Below the pieces are notes generated by a model, which had not been told where the DNA came from, did not search any database, and saw only the letters and a program-made list of their open reading frames with translations. From Planctomycetes bacterium GWF2_50_10 (GTDB taxonomy: Bacteria; Planctomycetota; Phycisphaerae; Sedimentisphaerales; GWF2-50-10): DNA of 5,814 nucleotides. Made by a program: the position numbers and the translations under genes. Below are positions 1-5,665 of the stretch, one piece after another; position 1 is the first letter of the stretch, and each line of letters begins with the position of its first letter. The stretch covers positions 1-5,814 of the forward strand of contig MHYB01000032.1 of NCBI GenBank assembly GCA_001824635.1, in the 5' to 3' direction.

Positions 1-1
1 C

Positions 2-439
2 AGTGTCACACCCGTTTTTTTTGGTGATCCTACCAGTACTCCAGATGCCAATTTCATAACCGACTATTTCTATATCTATGACGGTGGAGCAGTACCGCCT
101 GTGATACAGACTTGGACGGCACGATATGAGGCTTCTTCACTTCCATCGTCAAACTCCGCGTGTTCATACGGCGATGGCACGGTAGGGGCATTAGCAGTAT
201 ATAATCAGTCAAAAGCCACTGTCGAAACAGTTGCTTATGTTCAGAAAATGCTGCATATTGATACAAAGAAAAATGACAGTAACGCAAGTAGCTACTTCAC
301 CTTTAATGATAATTGTTGGCTTCACTATTCTGCAAATGCCGCAGATGTCAATGACGGCTGGAACAAAATTGAGATGACCCTTGGCGATGGCAAGCCTACG
401 GCTACTCTTGAGGATCTCTTAGTCGAGGTTGACTATTGA
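2..439 (+). CDS. C-terminal part of an unknown protein (5' end outside window)
   Basis: The frame is open from the window edge to a TGA stop, giving 145 residues with no start visible in context. An internal ATG at 101 has no convincing ribosome binding site, so I read this as the C-terminus of a longer protein. The visible part is rich in Ser, Thr, Asn, Asp and aromatic residues (for example FITDYFYIYDGG near the left edge), lacks membrane segments, and ends in an acidic tail (LEDLLVEVDY). The composition suits an extracellular or virion beta-rich protein, but I recognise no family. It is followed 38 bases later by a hairpin terminator, so it is probably the last gene of its transcript. Since later genes in the window are phage-like, a phage structural role is possible but is only inference. 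Continuous frame and terminator placement make a real coding region likely. Confidence 0.65.
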   Translation, partial: SVTPVFFGDPTSTPDANFITDYFYIYDGGAVPPVIQTWTARYEASSLPSSNSACSYGDGTVGALAVYNQSKATVETVAYVQKMLHIDTKKNDSNASSYFTFNDNCWLHYSANAADVNDGWNKIEMTLGDGKPTATLEDLLVEVDY

Positions 440-477
440 TGTAAACACCATCTGATTTAGCTTGCAGGTTTTGGGTG

Positions 478-519
478 AGGTGCCGCGTTTTTAAAAAAAT
501 CGAGGCACCTTGCTTTTTT
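478..519 (+). terminator. Rho-independent terminator after the first gene
   Basis: AGGTGCC at 478-484 pairs perfectly with GGCACCT at 504-510. The stem continues after one mismatch with two more C-G pairs. The loop is T/A-rich and six T residues follow at 514-519. It lies 38 bases downstream of the stop codon at 437-439. Confidence 0.85.
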
Positions 520-842
520 ATGATAAGATAGATTTTCAGGACAATAATAAGCCTTTCGGCGAACTACATGTCTTTGGGGTATGATAAACAAAAACTATTG
601 AAGACTTATCAAAACTGTTTCTCAGCCATCAAAATTTATTGAAGTAAAAAAATTTTGTTCAGCGGCCTTTTGAGAACGTGCAATCCTATGAACCGGGGCA
701 TGTCAAGTATTCGCGCATCATTAATTTAAACAACTGAGCCTGTTGCACAATGGTTTTCAAATCCAACCGCTGGATCCAAAGGCTGCTTTAGTGGGATGGC
801 TCAATTTTCTCGTTCTCATAACAGCACTTACTAAATTTCTAT
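520..842. other. AT-rich stretch with no recognisable gene
   Basis: I see no convincing open frame with a ribosome binding site on either strand, no tRNA and no repeat array between the terminator and the left end of the insertion sequence. A TTGACA-like hexamer occurs on the minus strand near 696-701 but has no matching -10 box at normal spacing. It may be degenerate remains of older insertions. Confidence 0.4.
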
Positions 843-855
843 TAGAAGCCATTTC
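843..855 (+). repeat. Left terminal inverted repeat of the IS5-family remnant
   Basis: TAGAAGCCATTTC is the exact reverse complement of 1422-1434. Taking the outer TA as a target duplication leaves an 11-bp terminal repeat GAAGCCATTTC that begins at 845. Confidence 0.82.
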
Positions 856-902
856 GGTAGATAACGTACAATAAGTTTCGCTTTTTGTAAGTCGATATCG
901 TA

Positions 903-954
903 AGTACTCCATTTGAACGATTTTTTGTTGTGGTTAAAACCCTAATGGAGGACT
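903..954 (+). promoter_or_regulatory. Hairpin that could cover the transposase ribosome binding site
   Basis: AGTACTCCATT at 903-913 pairs with AATGGAGGACT at 944-954 at 10 of 11 positions around a 30-base loop. The 3' arm includes GGAGG at 947-951, which sits six bases before ATG at 958. A transcript starting left of 903 could therefore fold so that the Shine-Dalgarno site is hidden. Translational control of this type is known in insertion sequences; here it is inferred from sequence only. Confidence 0.4.
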
Positions 955-957
955 AAG

Positions 958-1423
958 ATGGTCAGTGACGGAAGTTTCGCACCTACTAAAAAGAGGCCAA
1001 TGTGTCGGAAAGACCAAAAAAGGCAAAGGAACAAAGTGGATGGTGGTGGTCAACGGCGAAGGTATTCCTTTGGGAAACCACCTGGACTCTGCGTCTCCGG
1101 CGGAAGTCAAGCTCGTCGAAAAGACGCTCCAAACGATAGCAGTTCCGCGATGTGGCCCGGGTGCACCAAAACATCTTATCGCGGATCGAGCCTACGATTC
1201 GGACCCGCTGCGAAAACGTCTTGCTCAGCGAGGCATAAAACTTGTCTGTCCGCATCGCAATAGAAGATACAAGAAGCCTACACAAGATGGCAGAGCATTG
1301 CGACGTTTCAAATGAAGATGGAAAGTCGAACGCATGTTCTCGCGGCTGGGCAACTGCCGCAGACTTATTTATCGAGCTTTCTTTCATATAGCTTGTGTAA
1401 TCACAACTCTAAGGAGGTTATGA
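958..1423 (+). pseudogene. IS5-family DDE transposase remnant, frameshifted and with internal stop
   Basis: This encoded the catalytic part of an IS5-type transposase that cuts and joins DNA at the element ends. The remnant begins in frame 1 at ATG 958 (GGAGG six bases upstream) with SDGSFAPTKK, then must shift by one frame near 990-1000 to continue with VGKTKKGKGTKW, GIPLGNHLDSASPAEV, HLIADRAYDSDPLRKRL and PTQDGRALRRF. The Asp of HLIADRAYDSDPLR matches a conserved family position, probably the second catalytic Asp. A TGA at 1313-1315 replaces an expected Arg codon, after which the same frame reads RWKVERMFSRLGNCRRLIYR and FFHIACVITTLRRL up to TGA at 1421-1423. Compared with the remembered family pattern, about eight to ten residues are missing between LIYR and AFFHIAC. 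About 100 N-terminal residues are also absent. The element is clearly inactive. Confidence 0.88.
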
Positions 1424-1434
1424 AATGGCTTCTA
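1422..1434 (-). repeat. Right terminal inverted repeat of the IS5-family remnant
   Basis: GAAATGGCTTCTA is the exact reverse complement of 843-855. It starts at the last base pair region of the transposase stop codon, and the outer TA (1433-1434) mirrors the TA at 843-844. Confidence 0.82.
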
Positions 1435-1493
1435 GGACATTTTAAATCTTGTTCGCCCAACAAACAAGTAATCGAACTGCCATAGCCAATGAC

Positions 1494-2575
1494 TTACCAC
1501 GACACAACCGTCCCAGTAGGCAGAACAATAGACCCGCCGTAACTTTTGAGTTTAACATTAGACCCTCCAAATATCACCATCCCGCTGGCATTATCCAAAT
1601 CCAGCGTAGCTCCGCGCATTACTTTCCATGTATTTGAGCCCCAGCGATCACCAACCATTTTTGTAGTCTTGCCTGTTGCCACGAGCTCACCGCCCTGGAG
1701 GAGCAATTCACTTATCTTGGGAACTCCGTTTGCGGGATCGCAGTTGGCGGCCCATTCAAAACTCCCTTCAGCCTGCTTAAAATCAAATATATGCGGGCAT
1801 CCTGCCTCGGTGGGATATGTGCCAGCCATGCCCACTTTGCATTCACCATCTGTGCGCCTGCAGAGGCCGATGGGGCTGTTTGTTACAACCACGCCGCCAT
1901 CCTGGTAGAGATTCATGAATGTGTCACCGAAATATATCACAGCATCTGTTGGTGCTGTAGTATAGGGACACCACAGGTCCACGTAATTACTGCCTGCGGC
2001 CTTGATCTTATACCTGTCACCTATATAGCCTGTGGCCCTAAAGTACGCCCAGTAGCCTATATACGCGGAAAAATCTCCCACAACAGATACACGAACATAT
2101 CCACCTGAATTACTCACAGTCCGTCCTGTCGCTGAATATGCCCGCCTGTAATGGAACGCCTCCGGTTCAACAGTTACAGTACCGCCTGAAACCCGTAAAT
2201 TATGCACGTCAGCACCGATACTCCCATTTGGCAGCAGGTTTGCAAGTCCTGCATTGACATAGCAATCAGTCACTTCGCAATGGCGGGTGTCTTCATTAGC
2301 GGCAGATTTAAATTCAGTGTTCCCTGCTCACCATCCACAGCCAGTATATCACAAACAGTATCGATGTAATTACCTGCGGAATACTTGCCCAGTTTAAGCG
2401 AAAATATCCCGGTTCCCTGGAACAATATCTAGGAGGCACTTAATCCGCAAAAATTAGAGCTATCGCCTATATTGCCCGTGTAACTTGGCAAAACAATTAT
2501 CTGCGCAAACTTCCTGCCATAAAGTGCATCGAATTGATCTTGATCCACACACGCCCCACCCCGGATGGTTCGAGG
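1494..2575 (-). pseudogene. Broken gene for a beta-rich, possibly phage tail or surface protein
   Basis: Two minus-strand frames join into one decayed gene. The upstream part, from roughly 2575 down, reads QDQFDALYGRKFAQ and SYTGNIGDSSNF, meets TAG at 2429-2431, then continues in the same frame with FQGTGIFSLKLGKYSAGNYID and AVDGEQGTLNL. A frameshift between about 2328 and 2300 leads into the long frame with NEDTRHCEVTDCYVNAGLAN, which runs on to TAA at 1494-1496. The long frame alone could give 259 residues from GTG at 2273, but the coding character clearly extends upstream, so that start is not the native one. The sequence is full of Gly, Thr, Val and Tyr with alternating patterns typical of beta-strands, for example NLRVSGGTVTVEP and GSNVKLKSYGGSIVLPTG. 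No catalytic motif is visible. Neighbouring integrase and methylase remnants suggest a phage virion protein, but that is inference. The right border is uncertain (2550-2585), where the toxin-antitoxin promoter region begins. Confidence 0.6.
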
Positions 2576-2588
2576 CTTTTTTTGTCCA

Positions 2589-2617
2589 TTGACATGTAAT
2601 GGCAGAACCGCTATCAT
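2589..2617 (+). promoter_or_regulatory. Sigma70-like promoter of the toxin-antitoxin operon
   Basis: TTGACA at 2589-2594 is a perfect -35 box and TATCAT at 2612-2617 is a five-of-six -10 box, separated by exactly 17 bases. Transcription would start near 2624, leaving a leader of about 20 bases with GGAGG at 2632-2636 before the antitoxin ATG at 2644. Confidence 0.85.
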
Positions 2618-2627
2618 TATGATAGCA
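2609..2627. promoter_or_regulatory. Palindromic operator overlapping the -10 box
   Basis: GCTATCAT (2610-2617) and ATGATAGC (2619-2626) form a perfect inverted repeat around a single T. The right arm can be read as TGATAGCA (2620-2627), and the left as CGCTATCA (2609-2616). From memory, the gonococcal FitA antitoxin binds TGCTATCA/TGATAGCA half-sites, so both arms match that type at 15 of 16 positions. Because the palindrome covers the -10 box, binding by the antitoxin-toxin complex would block RNA polymerase. This is the expected autorepression of such operons. Confidence 0.8.
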
Positions 2628-2643
2628 ATTTGGAGGTAATAAA

Positions 2644-2874
2644 ATGGCACAAATACTCGTTCGCGATCTTGAATCGGATGTAGTGGAAAAACTTAAGGTG
2701 CGTGCAAAAAAGCATGGTCGCAGTCTCCAGGGAGAGGCACGGCAAATTCTGACACAGTCGGCCGGCTTATCGGCTGGCGAGGCGCAAAAGCGGTCCCGGC
2801 AGTGGCATAAGAAATTAGCAGGACGTAAATTCCCTGACACAACAAATATGCTTAGTAAAGACAGGGGCCGATGA
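2644..2874 (+). CDS. vapB: FitA/VapB-like ribbon-helix-helix antitoxin
   Basis: The 76-residue product would bind and neutralise the PIN-domain toxin encoded next to it and repress their common promoter. Residues 2-8 (AQILVRD) form the DNA-contacting beta-strand of a ribbon-helix-helix fold; helices follow at about 10-24 (SDVVEKLKVRAKKHG) and 26-38 (SLQGEARQILTQS). The pattern LVRDL...LKxRAxxHGRSLxxEAR is characteristic of FitA-like antitoxins. The basic, flexible C-terminal third (about 45-76), with KFPDTTNML and a final DRGR, fits the segment that in this family lies across the toxin active site. The start is set by GGAGG at 2632-2636, eight bases ahead of ATG. Its stop overlaps the toxin start as ATGA, so the two are translationally coupled. 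The length is normal for the family and the gene looks intact. Confidence 0.93.
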   Translation: MAQILVRDLESDVVEKLKVRAKKHGRSLQGEARQILTQSAGLSAGEAQKRSRQWHKKLAGRKFPDTTNMLSKDRGR

Positions 2875-3284
2875 AAACACTGATCATAGATGCAAGCGTC
2901 GCGATCAAATGGTTTATACCGGAAGATGGCTCTATCGCAGCACTTAGGTTCCTTAGCGGCAAACGTGAACTGATAGCTCCGGACCTTATCAGGCCTGAGG
3001 TCGGTAACATAATTTGCAAGCTGCATTCGCGTCATCTTCTCAATGCTGATGAGGCATCCCAGATCGTCGATGATTTTCTGTCGTTGCCCATTGAAATTCA
3101 TGACAATGAATCCCTCATTGCAAGTGCCTTTGAAATTGCAGTTGAAACCAGCCGAACAGTATATGACAGCTTGTATCTGGCATTGGCTATCAAGGCACAT
3201 GGTGTTATGGTGACCGCCGATGAGCGATTTGCAAACGCCTTAAAAAATACTGATTTTGCACAGTTCATCAGTTTGCTCCGGTAG
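2871..3284 (+). CDS. vapC: VapC/FitB-type PIN-domain ribonuclease toxin
   Basis: A 137-residue PIN-domain protein. Toxins of this family are Mg2+-dependent endoribonucleases that cut tRNA, rRNA or mRNA and stop growth when the antitoxin is lost; the target here cannot be told from sequence. All four conserved acidic positions are present: Asp7 in IIDASVAIKWF, Glu43 in LIRPEVGN, Asp99 in TVYDSLYLALA and Asp117 in VTADERF. The order, spacing and total length fit the family, so the enzyme is predicted active. ATG overlaps the antitoxin stop (ATGA at 2871-2874), with a weak GGGG just upstream, implying coupled translation and lower toxin output. The last 17 bases overlap the 3' end of a convergent methyltransferase remnant, which suggests the downstream DNA was joined close to the toxin gene. 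No terminator hairpin is apparent directly after the stop. Confidence 0.95.
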   Translation: MKTLIIDASVAIKWFIPEDGSIAALRFLSGKRELIAPDLIRPEVGNIICKLHSRHLLNADEASQIVDDFLSLPIEIHDNESLIASAFEIAVETSRTVYDSLYLALAIKAHGVMVTADERFANALKNTDFAQFISLLR

Positions 3285-3516
3285 CCTGCAGTCTTTGCGC
3301 TTTCTTGCCGGTAAACTTTTCCCGTCGCTGGACAATCACATCGCAATATGCCTGATCCAACTCCATAAGAAACGCTCTTCTGCCGGTCTGCTCAGCCGCC
3401 ATAAGGGTCGAGCCGCTGCCGCCAAATAGATCAAGCACATTTTCACCGACCTGCGATGAGTACTGCAATGCTCGCACAGCCAGTTCCACCGGCTTTTCGG
3501 TTAAATGTACCATGTT
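3268..3516 (-). pseudogene. C-terminal fragment of a beta-class DNA methyltransferase
   Basis: The intact enzyme would transfer a methyl group from S-adenosylmethionine to adenine N6 or cytosine N4 in DNA. Only the last 80 or so residues remain: VHLTEKPVELAVRAL, then the S-adenosylmethionine-binding motif LDLFGGSGSTLMAAEQTGRR, then AFLMELDQAYCDVI and EKFTGKKAQRL. Finding FxGxG at the C-terminal end is typical of the beta permutation, in which the catalytic D/NPPY/W motif lies upstream. That catalytic region is absent, so the fragment cannot methylate DNA. The open frame continues rightwards to 3726, but beyond about 3516 it reads through unrelated sequence out of its coding frame. Orphan methyltransferases of this type are common in prophages. 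The stop overlaps the end of the convergent toxin gene. Confidence 0.85.
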
Positions 3517-3530
3517 CTGCGGACTGACTT

Positions 3531-3638
3531 GTTTACCTTGCGTCCGCACAGATACGACTGCAATGCAAGCGCACCGCAAAAGGCCATCGCCTGATTGGGA
3601 TAGGCCGAAACCTCCATGCAAAAATCCATCACCTGCGA
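3531..3638 (-). pseudogene. Short fragment resembling a phage/plasmid primase-helicase type protein
   Basis: Between the methyltransferase fragment and the integrase, the minus strand has about 35 codons with strong coding character in a frame different from the methyltransferase: VMDFCMEVSAYPNQ, AMAFCGALALQSYL and CGRKV. From memory this resembles the stretch just before the ATPase domain of large DUF3987-like proteins of phages and plasmids (pattern YPxxAxxFxGALALxxxLxGRKV, normally followed by the Walker A region). That identification is tentative. The remaining protein is missing on both sides: the right edge meets the integrase sequence near 3638 and the left edge meets the methyltransferase near 3516-3533, ending shortly after in TAA. 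It looks like debris left between two deletions. Confidence 0.5.
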
Positions 3639-4677
3639 TACAAAGCCTGGTAACAGGTGTCGTAGATGAGGCAACCGCTACATGGCTAACTGGCCTTGAC
3701 GAGACAATGTATGATAAGCTGGCCACTGTCGGTCTCGTTGAGCAGCGAAAGAGTATGCGACTCGGAGCTTTCTTACATGCCTAGATTACTGAACGCCATG
3801 ACGTTAAACCTGCGACGATAATTTCCTACAGGCAGACCGCAGGCACGTTGATTTCATTTTTTGGAAAAGACAGGCCATTGCACAACATTACACCTGGTGC
3901 CGCGGACCAATGGCGGCTATATCTGGTGGGACAAGGGCTGGCAATTAATACCGTCCGCCGCAGATCCGGCGTCGCGAAACAATTCTTTACTGCATCTGTA
4001 CGTCAAAAACTTATTGCTGCAAATCCTTTTATCGATCTTAAAGCTGCGGTACAGGGTAATCCTGCAAAATTCTATTACGTTACACGCAACGAAGCTGAAA
4101 GAGTGCTTGAAGCGTGCCCGGATTCCCAGTGGCGATTATTGTTTGCCTTGAGCCGCTATGGCGGCCTAAGGTGTCCTTCAGAGCACCTTTTACTCCGGTG
4201 GTCGGACATAGATTGGGAACGCGGAAAAATGCTTGTCCGAAGTCCCAAGACAGAGCACTTGGAGGGGCACGAATCTCGGTTTGTACCTTTGTTTCCTGAA
4301 CTGCTTCCTTACCTGCGGCAGGTATTCGAAGAGGCAGCGCCTGGAACAGAATATGTGATAACACGGTACAGACGCCGCAATTGTAATTTGCGAACTCAAT
4401 TCCAGCGAATTATCACCAAAGCAGGTCTAAACACTGGCCTAAATTGTTCCAGAATCTACGCAGCACCCGTGAAACGGAATTAGCGGAGACCTGGCCTGAA
4501 CATGTTGTCTGTGCCTGGATCGGGAATTCAAAAGCGGTTGCAAGAAAGCATTACTTGCAAGTAACGGAGGAATATTTTGACAGAGCCGCAAAACTTCTGG
4601 TAGGCGAAACTGACGCGGCGCAAAATGCGGCCGCAGCATACGTCCGCAGGGCCTTGCATTACGCAGATTCCAAGTAA
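3636..4677 (+). pseudogene. Tyrosine recombinase (phage integrase), truncated, with TAG and a frameshift
   Basis: The intact enzyme would integrate and excise the element by strand exchange between att sites. Homologous sequence begins near SLVTGVVDEATATWL at about 3641; the first few tens of residues of the usual N-terminus are missing. TAG at 3782-3784 interrupts the frame after LGAFLHA, and the same frame resumes with ERHDVKPATIISYRQTAG. The core-binding domain spans about 3785-4045 and the catalytic domain about 4070-4600. Catalytic residues are visible: Arg in RYGGLRCPSE (codon 4169-4171), Lys in RSPKTEH (4247-4249), Arg in FQNLRSTRETEL (4459-4461), Trp in CAWIGNS and the nucleophile Tyr in ARKHYLQV (4552-4554). 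One base is lost near 4433-4435, before WPKLFQNL, so the active-site Tyr is out of frame with the first Arg. It ends 56 bp from tRNA-Tyr, the expected place for an integrase beside its att site. Two lesions and a lost N-terminus mean it is inactive. Confidence 0.9.
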
Positions 4678-4693
4678 TGAATCCGCGAAATTC

Positions 4694-4731
4694 GGCAAAA
4701 AACAAAGCCTCGCAGCATCCTGCGAGGCTTT
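4694..4731 (-). terminator. Rho-independent terminator of the tRNA-Tyr transcript
   Basis: AAAGCCTCGCAG at 4704-4715 and CTGCGAGGCTTT at 4720-4731 form a perfect 12-bp stem with a four-base loop. On the minus strand the stem starts two bases after the tRNA and is followed by a run of T residues (4697-4702). Read on the plus strand, the stem end TTT is a weaker tail, so it may also stop transcription from the integrase side. Confidence 0.93.
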
Positions 4732-4733
4732 AA

Positions 4734-4816
4734 TGGGCCGGGTTGGAATCGAACCAACGTAAGCTTACGCTAACGGGTTTACAGCCCGTCCCCTTTGGCC
4801 GCTCGGGCACCGACCC
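4734..4816 (-). tRNA. tRNA-Tyr, anticodon GTA
   Basis: An 83-base class II tRNA on the minus strand. The acceptor stem GGGTCGG pairs with CCGGCCC (one G-U pair), discriminator A at 4734. The anticodon stem ACGGG/CCCGT holds the loop CTGTAAA with anticodon GTA at 4782-4780. A long variable arm (GTAA-GC-TTAC stem) precedes the T-arm GTTGG-TTCGAAT-CCAAC. Long variable arm plus GTA identifies tRNA-Tyr. CCA is not encoded, as the 3' flank reads ATTAA, so CCA must be added enzymatically. The gene is intact and faces the integrase remnant with its 3' end, which is the common orientation when a tRNA serves as attachment site. Confidence 0.97.
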
Positions 4817-5276
4817 AAGTTCTTTTAAAACAAAGACTTACAGATATTTGCCTGTTATGTGCTGACGGAAACTACAACCTTGACTACAACCAAATTGCAG
4901 ATCACAATACCCCTGGTTAAGTTGGATTGCGAACCTAATTGCAAAAAGACTCTTTCCATGCACACACATCTAAACGAAAAACTCGTTCTGATAAATTTTC
5001 GCTAACTCTACATAGAACAGGCTGGTTTTGCAAGAAGATAAAGGGAAAATTGTACTATTTTGGAAACGTGTCCGACAAAACTCGCCACCGGCGTAAGCCT
5101 GTGGAATAAGACCCCTCAACCTCCTCCTTCTCCCTAAATCTAAAATTCTCTTCCTCATTATTAGCTCGTAGTCTTCCGGCCCGAGCCGTAAAACAACATC
5201 TGCGAAATCATCTTCAAATCAGTGCACTCTGTAACCCAGCATTGAAACCCGCAACCAGCACCTCTGGCACACCTCA
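4817..5276. other. Intergenic stretch with only faint coding traces
   Basis: It should contain the tRNA promoter on the minus strand, but I cannot pick a convincing -35/-10 pair. ACTACAACC occurs twice (4871-4879 and 4883-4891), a 12-bp-period direct repeat. On the minus strand a frame running from about 5218 to 4970 reads FADVVLRLGPEDYELIMRKR and then LIPQAYAGGEFCRTRF; the first part looks somewhat protein-like, but it has no clear start or ribosome binding site and is preceded by an in-frame stop. I treat it as possible degenerate coding or dispersed repeat sequence, not a gene. Confidence 0.4.
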
Positions 5277-5621
5277 CTACTCACTACTTTTGCACTTAGA
5301 AATCCTCCTAACCTTGCGATTTAAAAACTTTTCAATCTCATCATCAGATGGATAGGTGATCAGTAGGGTTTCTTTTAGGATGTAGTCGGGGGCGGGGGCA
5401 GGCTTGTTGTACTTTTCGATCTTTCGCGGCAAATGGGTTTGCGGGTCTATAAAGTATCGCCATCTGTGATCTATTTGGCCATTGCTGTCGTTGGTGTGCC
5501 AGGTGAGGTCGTAGACGGTGAGCCGATTGTGTTTGTATCTGTACTTACAAAAAATTCCGGCAGCGAGCATTAGAATCACAACGCACCAAAGGAATTTATT
5601 TAACCTCTCAATGCTGTACAT
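5277..5621 (-). CDS. Small single-pass membrane protein of unknown function
   Basis: A 114-residue product. I chose ATG at 5621-5619 because GGGAGG lies six bases upstream; a frame 22 codons longer has no comparable site. Residues 9-25 (KFLWCVVILMLAAGIFC) form one hydrophobic segment, with basic residues (KYRYKHNR) just after it. The remaining 85 residues are soluble, with RLTVYDLTWH, IDHRWRYFIDPQTHLPRKIE and a charged C-terminus. The WRYFIDPQTHLPRKIEKY pattern recalls the strand following a substrate-carrying beta-sheet in LolA/RseB-like periplasmic proteins, where a tryptophan/tyrosine strand precedes an Asp-Pro turn; this is a weak resemblance, and the protein is short for that fold. Positive charges after the segment leave its topology open. 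It is outside the prophage debris, on the same strand as tRNA-Tyr but separated by over 450 bp. Confidence 0.7.
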   Translation of the reverse strand: MYSIERLNKFLWCVVILMLAAGIFCKYRYKHNRLTVYDLTWHTNDSNGQIDHRWRYFIDPQTHLPRKIEKYNKPAPAPDYILKETLLITYPSDDEIEKFLNRKVRRISKCKSSE

Positions 5622-5665
5622 AGATTGCCTCCCATTCAAGGTTTCCGATCTATATACGGCAGCGC

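Larger units (their letters stand above)
845..1432 (+). mobile_element. Internally deleted IS5-family insertion sequence (about 588 bp)
   Basis: The element is bounded by perfect inverted repeats (GAAGCCATTTC at 845-855, its reverse complement at 1422-1432) and by a TA dinucleotide on each side (843-844 and 1433-1434), consistent with insertion at TA as known for part of the IS5 family. Inside is a transposase remnant of the DDE type. Members of this family normally encode about 250-270 residues, so a complete copy should be roughly 200-300 bp longer; the first part of the transposase is missing. With one frameshift, an internal stop and a short deletion in the remaining gene, it cannot make its own transposase. 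It could still be mobilised in trans if its ends are functional. The right repeat overlaps the transposase stop codon region, as is common in compact insertion sequences. Confidence 0.85.

Noticed and set aside
727..800. GAGCCTGTTGCACAA and the following bases looked like an insertion-sequence end or a tRNA T-arm.
   Set aside because: No matching inverted copy is present in the window and the bases do not fold into a standard T-arm.
985..1000. Run of A residues at the transposase frame change, as a possible programmed frameshift site.
   Set aside because: The sequence TAAAAAG is not a canonical slippery heptamer, the needed shift fits a small deletion, and the gene has other fatal lesions.
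2571..2580. CGAGGCTTT near 2573-2581 repeats part of the tRNA-Tyr terminator stem, suggesting a second att copy.
   Set aside because: Only nine bases match and neither flank resembles the tRNA 3' end, so chance is the simpler explanation.
2429..2650. A 73-residue minus-strand frame with a hydrophobic N-terminus resembling a signal peptide.
   Set aside because: Its first 25 or so codons are the antisense of the toxin-antitoxin promoter and operator; only the later part belongs to the decayed beta-rich gene.
2460..3200. A 246-residue open frame on the minus strand across the toxin-antitoxin genes.
   Set aside because: It is the antisense shadow of two well-supported genes and shows no sensible protein pattern.
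2429..3784. Both the beta-rich gene and the integrase contain an in-frame TAG, which raised the idea of amber recoding as in some phages.
   Set aside because: Each gene also has an independent frameshift, the integrase lacks its N-terminus, and the transposase has a TGA instead. Ordinary decay explains all of these without recoding.
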